41,778 bases of DNA from Candidatus Thalassarchaeaceae archaeon (GTDB lineage Archaea; Thermoplasmatota; Poseidoniia; Poseidoniales; Thalassarchaeaceae): contig JAJPRD010000003.1 in NCBI GenBank assembly GCA_023700255.1, positions 1 to 41,778 on the forward strand. The letters run 5' to 3'. How positions within the stretch are numbered: position 1 is the stretch's first letter; each line of letters opens with the position of its first letter. Below are positions 17,201 through 24,991 of the stretch, one piece after another. Below the pieces are notes generated by a model. That model saw only the letters and a program-made list of their open reading frames with translations, searched no databases and was not told where the DNA came from. Made by a program: the position numbers and the translations under genes.

Positions 17201-19879
17201 ATTTTCATCTAAGTCAAATAATTTTAAATCATTACCCCAAGATGTAGTATCCCAAGACATTATGATTTGATTTTCGGCAGCATTACCTAAATTATGAATC
17301 AACATCCATGCTTCTGCATATTCTCCGGTCAACCCATATCCTAAGCTATTGGCTGTTCCATCAGGACCTCTGATTGAAAGTCCTCTTGTTCTGTTTGCCT
17401 CAATTGGTAATAAAGCAGAAACACTCACGTTATTATCATCGTCTAAAGTCAACGTCAATGATAAAAATCCTGAATCGGACCCTAGTGAATTACTTGGTGC
17501 ATATACCCTTAAACTTGGATTCCAAATTTCGCCAACCCCAATTTCTATCGAACTAACTCCATTAACTGATTCATCACTCCAAGTCCACCCCTCTGGTAAA
17601 TTTGTTCCATCAATCGTAAGGCTCCATACACCAGCCATTCTTCCTGTAGAACGTATATTTGGGGATATTAATTCACTTTCACCAGGGGTGACTCTAGTAG
17701 GCTCAGTTGGGATTTCAAAACTAGCATTATACGGATTAACTATGCTCAGAATCGTTGTTTGGACATCATTATCATATCTTGATTGAGATATGTTTGAATA
17801 TGGATCTAGAACTAATGTAAATTCATGTTCACCCAGTCCTCCGGACCATTCAACAGTAAATGTTGCTAAATTACCATTACTTGTTGGATCAACAGGTTGC
17901 ATATTCCCGAATCGTTCTCTAGCAATGACCTCTCCATCAGCGTACAATACAGCATCAGTATCTTCATCTGTTTCTGCAGTTCCTGCATTCTCAAAAGATA
18001 CTGTTACAGTTACAATTTCATTTGGGTCGGGTGCAACTGGGCTAAATTCTATGCTTCTACCATCTTGTTGAGGTCTGACATCTGCAATTTTAAGTGAAAT
18101 TACTGTATCCCCTAGGATCAGATCTAATGTTGCATCACCATCAATATCTGCTAATGATGGTGATGACCATAATCGATGCCCAATAGAGATAGCCCCGTTC
18201 CACTCAGCATTTATTCCTGCCATAGTTCCAAGTTCTCCATCATAAGCCCTTAATTCACGGCCATATGGAACTATTAATTCTGGTTCATCTGAGCCATCAA
18301 TATCCATCCAAATTGGAGATGCTACCGCAATACCATCATTGAACGCGCCTTGTGGTTCTAGTATCTCTTTACTCCATGCTTCTTGTGGGCTGCTAGTATC
18401 TGTGTCCTCATGGCAACCAGTGAAACCGTCTCTGTTAGTATTCCAACTATTTGTTGCCCATGTTATCCAGCAAACTCTATCATGATCTCCATCTCCATCT
18501 GTATCGAAACTTATTGGTGCTGAGTCCGAGAATCCATTAGAGGCCTCTATTTCCCATATTTTTGTACCATCACTAATTTCTAAACCGTAGTACTCTGCAC
18601 CGTGTACCGCTGCATTACCATCGAAATCAGAAGGTATTGTTACTATCATCTCCATTGCAGCATCCGAGTCTAAATTTGATACCACAGGTCCTGGTAATCT
18701 TATATGAGGAACATCTGAATCGAATCCATTTTGATTTTCAAGAGATTTACCGTCCCAATTAGCATCACCATCATTGGCATCTAATTTCCAAACCCACATT
18801 GAGCTTGTTGAACTTTGAACTGAAGTCAGTAGAATGAAGGCTGTATTCTCATCAGTTTGAACAAATGCAGGATCGGATGGATGTGTGCCTTTATCAAGTG
18901 TTTTTTGCCATATTGAGGTGGCAGTAGTGCCAGTTATATCAAGTGCTAGAACTACAGGTTCTTCTGAATTCTTTTCGATAAGTGAGAGTACTAGTTCTGC
19001 AGTTCCATCTAAATCTAAATCCGCTAGTAATGGTTGAGCGGTTGGTTTGTGTCCACCTAATGTGCTACTTACATATGGTCCATCGTTACTTCCTATCATT
19101 AGTAACGGATCTGAATAAGTCCATAATAATTCAGTAATATGGCTGCCATAAGGTGACCAACCTGTCACAGTGCAAGTTAATTGTGGAGAATAACTTTTGA
19201 CATAGAATGTACCACTCATATCAAAAGATACGATAATTTCTTGTTTACCGTCATCATTTAAGTCTACAATGACTGGAGATGCTTTAATTTCATCAGTAGC
19301 TCCAAGATCTAATTCCCATGCTAAATCTGCATCTTCTCCTTCAATAATTCGTAAAATACTATGGCTACTCCCACTGACATCTTCGGTTTGTATTATTATT
19401 GTAAATAATGAATCGCCACCACATCGTTCACTCGAATCTTCATTCGTAGTAATAGAATTCTTCAAATCTGCAACTGGAGTAGCGAAAGAGTCCGTGGAAT
19501 AGATGTAGTCATTATATTGCCAATTAATAATTGGATCAACTATTGACATATATTCAGATGCATTATTGGGACTTCCAATTCCTGCACCTCCATCTGGACT
19601 ATGAGCTGGAGGTGTCGATTGTCTACCTGGTGTTTTACCAGATTGAGGCCATGGTTGACCTCCATCTTCCCAGATTGATTGAGAATTTGATGTATGTGAA
19701 ATCGAAACTTCATCAATGAAATCTAAATCTTGATTATTAATGTTCGACAGGTATCCTGAATGAGGCATCAATAATAATAAAAAGGTCATTAACAAGCAAA
19801 TAGACAATTTACTGGGGCGACCTAACATTGCGGGCTCTGTCATTAGGTACCAAATGCGATTCAATACCCACTTGAACAT
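14210..19879 (-). CDS. Giant surface protein with FG-GAP-like, CARDB and Ig-like domains and C-terminal anchor
   Basis: The product has about 1889 residues from ATG 19879; GTG 19885 and ATG 19828 are possible starts. A hydrophobic signal segment lies near residues 26-44. The N-terminal third carries FG-GAP/VCBS-like repeats seen as DLNDDGKQEIIVSF, DLDLDGTAELVLSL, NLDSDAAMEMIVTI and DIDGDATLDLILGD, each a potential calcium-binding blade. A CARDB-type domain follows (VSFENAGTAETDEDTDAVLY, about 630-740). Several NEW3-like beta domains come next, marked by NLGNAAEN, NPGNGIDSF, NIGNLVDN and QLGNSPSKA. One membrane helix lies near 1797-1818, then a charged cytosolic tail ending ELRLRRLGKL. Such proteins are typical of marine archaeal cell surfaces. 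Adhesion or polymer binding is likely but unproven. The downstream neighbour is the 208-residue unknown protein. Confidence 0.88.
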   Translation of the reverse strand: MFKWVLNRIWYLMTEPAMLGRPSKLSICLLMTFLLLLMPHSGYLSNINNQDLDFIDEVSISHTSNSQSIWEDGGQPWPQSGKTPGRQSTPPAHSPDGGAGIGSPNNASEYMSIVDPIINWQYNDYIYSTDSFATPVADLKNSITTNEDSSERCGGDSLFTIIIQTEDVSGSSHSILRIIEGEDADLAWELDLGATDEIKASPVIVDLNDDGKQEIIVSFDMSGTFYVKSYSPQLTCTVTGWSPYGSHITELLWTYSDPLLMIGSNDGPYVSSTLGGHKPTAQPLLADLDLDGTAELVLSLIEKNSEEPVVLALDITGTTATSIWQKTLDKGTHPSDPAFVQTDENTAFILLTSVQSSTSSMWVWKLDANDGDANWDGKSLENQNGFDSDVPHIRLPGPVVSNLDSDAAMEMIVTIPSDFDGNAAVHGAEYYGLEISDGTKIWEIEASNGFSDSAPISFDTDGDGDHDRVCWITWATNSWNTNRDGFTGCHEDTDTSSPQEAWSKEILEPQGAFNDGIAVASPIWMDIDGSDEPELIVPYGRELRAYDGELGTMAGINAEWNGAISIGHRLWSSPSLADIDGDATLDLILGDTVISLKIADVRPQQDGRSIEFSPVAPDPNEIVTVTVSFENAGTAETDEDTDAVLYADGEVIARERFGNMQPVDPTSNGNLATFTVEWSGGLGEHEFTLVLDPYSNISQSRYDNDVQTTILSIVNPYNASFEIPTEPTRVTPGESELISPNIRSTGRMAGVWSLTIDGTNLPEGWTWSDESVNGVSSIEIGVGEIWNPSLRVYAPSNSLGSDSGFLSLTLTLDDDNNVSVSALLPIEANRTRGLSIRGPDGTANSLGYGLTGEYAEAWMLIHNLGNAAENQIIMSWDTTSWGNDLKLFDLDENQVSALTLDPDEMIYLTARLQVPSGANLGDSVNTPLEMCVSEGVCQTIQLSFMATGVVTDVHQRTVPDNVLSWDITADMPVGYTQLEWSMSDAGLIIPGWSWSASGDLEIIDDILILTRSGPSRVYGTISLDLPPDASPSFHMFSDSSTQSADHNLQFSLEVLQIYRADLTITSPLDQPHEVEVEEDILVMIKLENPGNGIDSFRLSSELIIDSGINENLDVTISFTSEQVTLGPGSLQTIPVIVRLPDDTPATTPIQIMITMISEGNQEVSDSEILVLSAKQDHRWLIDAFQSEINIKNNTIISQPGETHQITVEAKNIGNLVDNMSLETSINIIYSGSDSSIGWNASGTSIENIAVNQTGYLSLNWFIPENSWNGSIMQISVDAIAKGEVVETFMFNVEVPQIKKWNAISSQVDLEINPEGSSIDIEIVQLGNSPSKAFTTVYVNGSNNWIVETPDELPILEPGESAIMTLNIIPPENAQHGKTVELHIRLREGGSLSETIVPLRVSVIHQFDLVGESPWVISADGGYPHATLLNEGNAPTTINLSVRSLPSGWTVLGDTTVVLAVGEIRGLPIQVIPSSNWNGEVYTIKIEAIDELGNVDEILLDTTQQKYSWSTSPIINAISEDKVLLRIHGTNSQSIVIDGSQGVLNWDERGGWLWVASQSISDGEITINSDEGLVYTAYVSQPLLRDGICTLSGIQGDITASCSINNGTGAFDYTLLLIDDNGMLLDSSYGTLANNMSLDEMNLSTIDWNPKPGKRSLILRALDSRGIEFTSIEKQFDIRRTDWNIGLTGIELIGTGSNQEIQITTIRENQNLLSNADCLLILTSDDYIETHLIEPSGVYLLPKIDRPPLADGSELIIQFSCAFPWDIESDSTDNQIIIILTGGGEDDDGIQDLETGLLSASLIIGLAITMAWLVKNHRERKEMMRITEEAIKQNISNKKIIIKNEAQQPIEGSEEEQSSEPIIDELKPTNDVVEEELDEFELRLRRLGKL

Positions 19880-19955
19880 TCGCACTAAACTCTCGCCCAG
19901 ACCTATGGTCTGCTAGGAGATTGGCATTTACCGGCAATAATCACCATCCGTTGTG

Positions 19956-19961
19956 CTTATA
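19956..19961 (+). promoter_or_regulatory. TATA-like box for the rpoE1 operon
   Basis: CTTATA lies about 26 bases before the first base of the predicted leader stem (19985). This spacing matches archaeal promoters, in which TBP binds 25-30 bases upstream of the start of transcription. The downstream GC-rich leader therefore likely begins at about 19983-19987. Confidence 0.45.
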
Positions 19962-19984
19962 CAGGAGTGGTAGGTCGGCGAGTC

Positions 19985-20086
19985 AACGGACTTCTCCTCT
20001 GGAGGCTTTGCCGATGAGGGACGGGGGGTCATCCGCCTTCCTCCGACAAACCTCGGAGCGGTCCGTTAATAGGAGGAAGAATACCA
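19985..20086 (+). promoter_or_regulatory. Structured GC-rich 5' leader of rpoE1, candidate RNA switch
   Basis: In an AT-rich neighbourhood this 100-base stretch is GC rich and foldable. An outer 7-bp perfect helix pairs 19985-19991 (AACGGAC) with 20061-20067 (GTCCGTT). It encloses a short CTCC/GGAG hairpin (19994-20004) and a 6-bp hairpin CTCCGA/TCGGAG (20041-20046 with 20053-20058). The ribosome-binding site GGAGGAAG (20072-20079) is an exact 8-base complement of CTTCCTCC (20037-20044). That segment overlaps the 5' arm of the hairpin, so the two pairings exclude each other. This is the layout of a translational switch. It could also be a separate small RNA. No known riboswitch or guide-RNA family was recognised. 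Confidence 0.5.
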
Positions 20087-20635
20087 ATGTACAGTATAGT
20101 CACACGTGAAGACACAATACGCATACCAGCAGAGTATATCCGAGCAGGACGTAACCTAGTTGACCATATCGATGAATTAGCAAATGATGCTTTTGAGGGT
20201 CGTTTTGATACAGATGAAAATTATACTCTTCTAACATTTAACCATGAACCAATGGGTCGTGGTAAAATTATCCATGGCGATGGTGCAATATACCAAAGAG
20301 TTAGATTTAAGGCATTACTTTTCAATATGGAAAATAATGAAGTTGTAGATGGATATGCATCAGAAATCTCTGAATATGGAGCATTCGTAAGAATCGGACC
20401 AATGGAAGCATTATTGCACAAATCTCAAATCCTCGATGAACCTATTAATGTCAATTTAGGTATCAAAAGAATTGAAGGTGCTTCAACCGGTAAATTCTTG
20501 GAAGAAGGTTCATACATCCGTTCTCGAGTTGTATCTAAAGCAATAAACCAAAACGATCCAAGAGCAAGTAAAATTGGTCTTAATTGTAAAATGGATGGAC
20601 TTGGCGCTTATAATTGGATACAGGAGCAGGATTAA
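20087..20635 (+). CDS. rpoE1: DNA-directed RNA polymerase subunit E' (Rpo7)
   Basis: The product has 182 residues, the standard size. It is the archaeal counterpart of eukaryotic Rpb7 and forms the stalk of RNA polymerase with Rpo4, contacting nascent RNA. The N-terminal tip domain starts MYSIVTREDTIRIPAEY. The C-terminal S1/OB fold is seen in VVDGYASEISEYGAFVRIGPMEALLHKSQI. The end IGLNCKMDGLGAYNWI is typical of the family. The ATG at 20087 has GGAGG ten bases upstream. It is the first gene of the classic archaeal cluster with spt4, rps24e and rps27ae, and the leader before it may control the whole set. Confidence 0.97.
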   Translation: MYSIVTREDTIRIPAEYIRAGRNLVDHIDELANDAFEGRFDTDENYTLLTFNHEPMGRGKIIHGDGAIYQRVRFKALLFNMENNEVVDGYASEISEYGAFVRIGPMEALLHKSQILDEPINVNLGIKRIEGASTGKFLEEGSYIRSRVVSKAINQNDPRASKIGLNCKMDGLGAYNWIQEQD

Positions 20636-20636
20636 A

Positions 20637-20855
20637 ATGGCTAAACAACCATTTGCTTGTGGTGAGTGTAATCGCATTCTTCCCGACCCTGAGAATAAGG
20701 GCGATATTGTTCAATGCAAACACTGCCCTAATGCACCAATAACTACTGATTGGCAAGGATATGTGATTATTCTTAATCCTGAGAGATCAGAAGTAGCTGC
20801 TAGACTTAATGTAAAGAGTCCAGGTACTTACGCTTTGAAGGTAAACATCAGATAA
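20637..20855 (+). CDS. spt4: Transcription elongation factor Spt4 (RpoE'')
   Basis: The product has 72 residues, starting one base after the rpoE1 stop. Spt4 partners with Spt5 (NusG-like) and raises RNA polymerase processivity. A four-cysteine zinc site is visible (C8, C11, C27, C30: CGEC ... CKHC). The family's C-terminal pattern follows: WQGYVIILNPERSEVAARL, then GTYALKV. An in-frame start upstream (20574) would overlap rpoE1 and give a non-family N-terminus. The ribosome-binding site AGGAG lies within the end of rpoE1, which suggests translational coupling. Confidence 0.96.
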   Translation: MAKQPFACGECNRILPDPENKGDIVQCKHCPNAPITTDWQGYVIILNPERSEVAARLNVKSPGTYALKVNIR

Positions 20856-20867
20856 GGAGGAAAAAAC

Positions 20868-21173
20868 ATGCAAATAATTGAAAGAAAAGAAAACCCGCTT
20901 CTCGGTCGAGTCGAACTAACCTTTGAGTGGAATCATGTGAATATGCCAACACCTACACTTTCCGAAATGGTCACTTCTGCTGCAAAGGCAGAGCCTGGCG
21001 CAAATCGTGAATTAGTATTCGTTAAGAATGTCAGTACAAGATATGGGCGTCCATTTACAACAGGTCTCGCTCTTGTTTATGATTCTGCTGAATCAGCTGC
21101 TTTTGAACCTAAATTTGTTCAGGATAGGCATCAAAAAACACGTACATCTACCGAAAAAGGAGGCGATGAATAA
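20868..21173 (+). CDS. rps24e: Small ribosomal subunit protein eS24
   Basis: The product has 101 residues. This protein of the archaeal/eukaryotic small ribosomal subunit is recognised by its N-terminus (MQIIERKENPLLGRVELTF), the central VFVKNVSTRYGRPFTTGLALVYDS, and a charged C-terminal tail. The ATG at 20868 has a strong GGAGG site (20856-20860 region). The stop overlaps the start of the next gene by one base (TAATG). Confidence 0.96.
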   Translation: MQIIERKENPLLGRVELTFEWNHVNMPTPTLSEMVTSAAKAEPGANRELVFVKNVSTRYGRPFTTGLALVYDSAESAAFEPKFVQDRHQKTRTSTEKGGDE

Positions 21174-21340
21174 TGACTGAAGGACCGAGCCCAAATGCAA
21201 AATGGTCAAAATATACTATTGACGGAGATTCACTTGTAAGAAAAGGTGAGTTCTGCCCAACATGTGGACCTGGAGTATTCTTAGGGGTTCATAATGACCG
21301 CAAAGTTTGCGGTAAATGTGGACACAGCACAAGTGAATAA
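21173..21340 (+). CDS. rps27ae: Small ribosomal subunit protein eS31 (S27ae)
   Basis: The product has 55 residues. This zinc-ribbon ribosomal protein is the archaeal form of the ubiquitin-fused eukaryotic eS31, here without ubiquitin. Zinc ligands are C28, C31, C46 and C49 (CPTC ... CGKC), and KWSKYTIDGDSLVRKGEFCP is typical. Its ATG overlaps the rps24e stop (TAATG), so it is translationally coupled. In many other euryarchaea the kae1/bud32 gene follows this gene. Here the next gene is unrelated and on the other strand. Confidence 0.96.
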   Translation: MTEGPSPNAKWSKYTIDGDSLVRKGEFCPTCGPGVFLGVHNDRKVCGKCGHSTSE

Positions 21341-21349
21341 GAATAATAA

Positions 21350-22249
21350 TTAAATTCTTAATTCATCCCACTTACCATTATTAGTAAGTACAATATTGTC
21401 GATAATTCCGACTCCAATGTCTGGTCTTGACTTGGTTATGATGACTCCCTCATTCATCATTCCATCATGCCTCCATCCAGTCCATTTCCAGGTCCCATTT
21501 TCAGATATTACGTGATAAATAGGTCCAATGGTACGGTGAATCTTTGGTTTTTCCTGAATTGATTCTATAGTGGCGAAACATTTCCCATTTAATTTAATGA
21601 ACCACCCATTCTTTTCATCATAAGTGAATCCAGTAATTATTTCCGGTAAATTTATTATTTTTGTTTGAATTAAAACTCCATTTGCATCAAATATTGCAAC
21701 ACCACCTGCCTGTGAAATTGATACAATACCTTCTTTGGTTTGAACAAAGCCAACAATCAGATCTTGGTTTTCTATTTTTTTATCACTCCACCATTTTGGA
21801 ATTTCTGCCCTCCATATTTCTTTACTATCACTGTTGATTTTGTAAATTCCTTTACCCGATGACGAGAAACAAAGATCTCCGCCTATTTCAGAAAGTGCAG
21901 TTGGTATGGTATCTAATAATTGAGACCAACTATTAGATTCAGGGTGCAGTTGGCTCTTTCTGTTACTATTTCTTAGTTCAGCCTTTGATACTCCATCCTG
22001 CCACTCATTAGTTATATCGAGTGCTGCCATTCTTGCCTGTCTAAGTTCTCCTTCAACCCATGCTCCGATCCATTTATCTCCCAATATAGCACTTGAAATA
22101 ATTGAAGATGGAAATGGTTTAGAGATATCGCCAATTGCTTCTAGGTCATTATTTAATTTTATTAATTCACCAGAAACTCCTGTGACTACGTGTATGTTTT
22201 TACCGGAGTCGATTTTTAGAGGTGGGAATCCTACATCTAATCGTTTCAT
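21350..22249 (-). CDS. Beta-propeller-like hypothetical protein
   Basis: The product has 299 residues, without signal peptide or membrane helix, starting at ATG 22249. The sequence is rich in short beta strands with Trp/Gly/Asp turns repeated about every 40 residues, for example GDLCFSSSGKGIYKINSDSKEIWRAEI and GVAIFDANGVLI. This fits a PQQ/WD-type propeller. No family-specific signature is visible. The gene lies convergent to the ribosomal cluster (9-bp gap) and divergent from dtdA. A role in protein or RNA binding is conceivable but unsupported. Confidence 0.72.
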   Translation of the reverse strand: MKRLDVGFPPLKIDSGKNIHVVTGVSGELIKLNNDLEAIGDISKPFPSSIISSAILGDKWIGAWVEGELRQARMAALDITNEWQDGVSKAELRNSNRKSQLHPESNSWSQLLDTIPTALSEIGGDLCFSSSGKGIYKINSDSKEIWRAEIPKWWSDKKIENQDLIVGFVQTKEGIVSISQAGGVAIFDANGVLIQTKIINLPEIITGFTYDEKNGWFIKLNGKCFATIESIQEKPKIHRTIGPIYHVISENGTWKWTGWRHDGMMNEGVIITKSRPDIGVGIIDNIVLTNNGKWDELRI

Positions 22250-22323
22250 ATTATGTCCTATTATGTCGAGTGTTTGAAGGTGTGGTTCAGAGGATTGAAA
22301 GTTCGATGCCTTCAGGATTCATC

Positions 22324-23262
22324 ATGGTCGTGCTTATTGTGGCTTCTAATTCAGACATAGCTTCAATGACATTGTATCATTCTATGCTTCGGTTAGAGGG
22401 TTGGAGTTTTCCCTCTAATTGTACAGTAGGAGAACACAGAACTCATGAATCAGGTTTAGTTAATTTATTGTTGATTGATACACTTCATATTAGAGCTGAC
22501 AACATAGATGTTGAATATATGGAATCTACGGGGGTGCCAGTGGAGGGAGTTTTGATACTATCTCGTCATGTATCCTCTTCCGAAACTCCTGCAATGACTT
22601 TGCACGCAATAGGGATACCGGGGATATTGCCTTTTGGTGAAATCGGTAACTCGGGCGGTTTAAATGGGGTTTTGGTTCCACCTAATCCATTTTTCGCACC
22701 ACTTTTCAGAACTATGACTAAGTTCGCTAAAGAAAGAAAAATAGATGATGAATTTGATCTTACCTTAGAAACAACTCACCACGGTCCAGTATTGAATACG
22801 CCAACTCTTTACATTGAGATTGGATCTACTGAAAAGGAATGGATACGAGATGATGTAGCAGACTGTTGGGCTGCAACAATATCACACGTATTGGGTTTAT
22901 TTACGTCTGAAAAACCCTATATTGACAATAATCTCGATGTAATGATTGGATTTGGTGGTGGGCATTATGCACCTAGGCATAAAGCAGTGATTCTTGAATC
23001 TAATATTAATCTCGGTCATGTAATTGCTAACTATTCATTATCATTCGATGATTTTGATGAATCTAAGACTCCTTCTGGTCCCTGGATCAGTTCTGTAGTT
23101 GCCGCAGTTGAATCAACAAAGATTTCATACCCTAATAGTAATATTTTCGCTCATTTAGATAGAAAATCATTCAAAGGTTGGCAACGTTCAGCAATTATTC
23201 AGAAATTAGGTGAATTGGGCATTGAAGTTAGAAGAGGTAAGGAAATCTTACAAAGAGAATAG
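22324..23262 (+). CDS. dtdA: D-aminoacyl-tRNA deacylase, archaeal/plant (GEK1) type
   Basis: The product has 312 residues. The enzyme hydrolyses D-amino acids wrongly attached to tRNA. Characteristic motifs are MVVLIVASNSDIAS (N-terminus), SRHVSSSETPAMTLHAIG, the strongly conserved LETTHHGP, and GFGGGHYAPRH with zinc-ligand histidines. The ATG at 22324 matches the family's start; ATG 22306 is a six-residue alternative. The first in-frame start, at 22222, would overlap the divergent gene and is disfavoured. The next gene begins 28 bp downstream, likely in the same transcript. This type is used by archaea that lack the bacterial Dtd enzyme. Confidence 0.93.
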   Translation: MVVLIVASNSDIASMTLYHSMLRLEGWSFPSNCTVGEHRTHESGLVNLLLIDTLHIRADNIDVEYMESTGVPVEGVLILSRHVSSSETPAMTLHAIGIPGILPFGEIGNSGGLNGVLVPPNPFFAPLFRTMTKFAKERKIDDEFDLTLETTHHGPVLNTPTLYIEIGSTEKEWIRDDVADCWAATISHVLGLFTSEKPYIDNNLDVMIGFGGGHYAPRHKAVILESNINLGHVIANYSLSFDDFDESKTPSGPWISSVVAAVESTKISYPNSNIFAHLDRKSFKGWQRSAIIQKLGELGIEVRRGKEILQRE

Positions 23263-23290
23263 TCAAATCTCTCATTCACTTCGTAGGCAT

Positions 23291-24262
23291 ATGGGTGTCA
23301 TTGGTCAATTCATAGTTGGGATGCTACCCCTTGCTCCTAAATTTGTAGTTAAACGCATTGCTGGAAGGTATGTTGCCGGCTCAGATATCCATTCTGCAAT
23401 TACTTTAATGAAAGAAATGCATGAAGAAAATACTTGTTTTACAATTGACGTATTGGGTGAAGAAATTACAAATTTAGATGAAGCGAGATTTTTTGTTGAT
23501 GAATATTCTCGTGTTCTCGATGCAATTGTTAAGAATGAAATCGATGCAAATATTTCACTTAAACCGACTGCTTTGGGGTTATTGTTGAATAGAGATGTTG
23601 CCATTGAAAATATTAAAGAAATTTTAAAGAAAGCAGCGATTAATGATATATTTGTTCGTCTAGATATGGAAGATCACAGAGTAACTCAAGAAACAATAGA
23701 TATTGTCTTATTAATGCAGGAGATGGGCTTTGAGAATATTGGTACTGTATTGCAAGGTCGACTTTTTAGAACTGAAGAAGATATCAAGAAAATATGTACA
23801 TTACTGGGGCCACTCTCAGATTTTCGAATATGTAAAGGAATTTATCTTGAACCTCAAGATATCTCACATACCAGCTATCAAGACATCGTAAATGCTACCA
23901 ATGATTGTATTGATGTTATGCTGGAATCAGGTTCTTACACTGCAATTGCCTCTCATGACTATCCGGTAATAAATCATAGTCTTGATAAATTAAAAGAACT
24001 TCAGATGTCTTTTGAAAATGACCCTCGTATTAACTCCGCTGATTCCAGGGTTGGTAAAGGATCAGGATATGAGTTTCAATTTCTTTTAGGCGTAAGAGGG
24101 GACCTTCGAAGAAAGTTATCTGCTCAGGGTCATCTGACCAGAGTATATGTCCCATATGGTACGAAATGGTATGAGTATGGGATTAGAAGGATTCGTGAAA
24201 ACCCAGATATTGCATGGCATGCTACGAAAACTCTGCTTTTCCCTTGGACCAATAGAAGATAA
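23291..24262 (+). CDS. Proline dehydrogenase
   Basis: The product has 323 residues from ATG 23291. An earlier in-frame GTG (23210) overlaps dtdA and is disfavoured. The enzyme is a FAD-dependent proline oxidase giving delta-1-pyrroline-5-carboxylate, the first step of proline catabolism, usually at the membrane face. Beta-alpha-barrel motifs visible are ISLKPTALGLLL, VRLDMEDH, RICKGIYLEP, AIASHD, YEFQFLLGVRGDLRRKL, and the substrate/FAD motif VYVPYGTKWYEYGIRRIRENP. Length matches the stand-alone (PutB-like) enzyme. The second-step P5C dehydrogenase is not in the window. It lies directly after dtdA; a shared need to handle amino acids is the only visible link. Confidence 0.92.
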   Translation: MGVIGQFIVGMLPLAPKFVVKRIAGRYVAGSDIHSAITLMKEMHEENTCFTIDVLGEEITNLDEARFFVDEYSRVLDAIVKNEIDANISLKPTALGLLLNRDVAIENIKEILKKAAINDIFVRLDMEDHRVTQETIDIVLLMQEMGFENIGTVLQGRLFRTEEDIKKICTLLGPLSDFRICKGIYLEPQDISHTSYQDIVNATNDCIDVMLESGSYTAIASHDYPVINHSLDKLKELQMSFENDPRINSADSRVGKGSGYEFQFLLGVRGDLRRKLSAQGHLTRVYVPYGTKWYEYGIRRIRENPDIAWHATKTLLFPWTNRR

Positions 24263-24265
24263 TTC

Positions 24266-24931
24266 TCATCTTCGATAGTTCGTCTTGGAAGATTCATTCT
24301 CATCCTCAGGAACATGTAGGTAAATTCTTCTTATTTCGTTAGCCACTCTTTTTCCATTAAGAGTCCTTCCTTTCCCAGTGTGTAGAGCCCTTATTCTCCA
24401 CCTTCTTCCATTCATTTGCATTATCGCACCACAAGAAAACATTTTGTCAGGATCACATTCAATGCTACCAGCAACGCTTATTTCACCTTGAGTCATTGTC
24501 AGCGGAACTATTGTTCTATCAACTCTTACTGCCCACATTGCTGAAATTTTTGAGGCTTCAAGTTTTTTTGCTTCTTTAGATGTCGAATCTTCTATTCTTG
24601 TTATTTTGTAAGTAAGTTCATCATGCTGGAAATAATCGTCTTTGCAGATTAATTCATCATCATCGGAATCAACTAATGCAAATTTACTATCCATTCGGTC
24701 TGACAAGGTAGTTTTTATAAATACGGGTTTTGGTGGTCTTAGTTGGAGATTTTGGACATTACTACATTGAACACATCTTGCCAACAAATCTTCACCGTTA
24801 CCCTTCATTGTTCTTCTTAGTACCTCATGTTCAGTCATTTTCGAACATTTAGGACAAACTGCGACATCGACGAGTTCTTCATCGACATCGGTATCGGTAT
24901 CGGTATCTTCCACGTCTCTTCGGAATGACAC
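24266..24931 (-). CDS. HVO_0476-type archaeal zinc finger protein
   Basis: The product has 221 residues, starting at GTG 24931. After an acidic N-terminus (VEDTDTDTDVDEE) comes a zinc finger with CPKC (26, 29) and CVQC (53, 56), then a beta-rich C-terminal domain. The layout (short zinc ribbon TEHEVLRR...ARCVQC followed by an OB-like region with RTMKG) resembles the archaeal HVO_0476 family (COG1326). Its cellular role is undefined. The N-terminal DTDTDTD is encoded by a short hexamer repeat (about 24881-24905), so its length may vary. It is convergent with proline dehydrogenase and divergent from the methyltransferase-like gene. Confidence 0.75.
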   Translation of the reverse strand: MSFRRDVEDTDTDTDVDEELVDVAVCPKCSKMTEHEVLRRTMKGNGEDLLARCVQCSNVQNLQLRPPKPVFIKTTLSDRMDSKFALVDSDDDELICKDDYFQHDELTYKITRIEDSTSKEAKKLEASKISAMWAVRVDRTIVPLTMTQGEISVAGSIECDPDKMFSCGAIMQMNGRRWRIRALHTGKGRTLNGKRVANEIRRIYLHVPEDENESSKTNYRR

Positions 24932-24991
24932 CCTTTATTGAAGCCATCCTTGCATGGGATGATTGAAATTAGAGTTAATATAGCCCTAACC

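Noticed and set aside
19921-20109. Open frame over the rpoE1 leader
   Set aside because: It overlaps the structured leader and the rpoE1 start, has atypical composition and has no family features.
20574-20636. Upstream start for spt4
   Set aside because: It lies inside rpoE1 and the extra residues do not fit Spt4, which starts MAKQPFACGEC-style at 20637.
22222-22323. N-terminal extension of dtdA
   Set aside because: It overlaps the divergent gene's start and does not resemble the family N-terminus.
23210-23290. N-terminal extension of proline dehydrogenase
   Set aside because: It overlaps the end of dtdA, and the length from ATG 23291 already fits the family.
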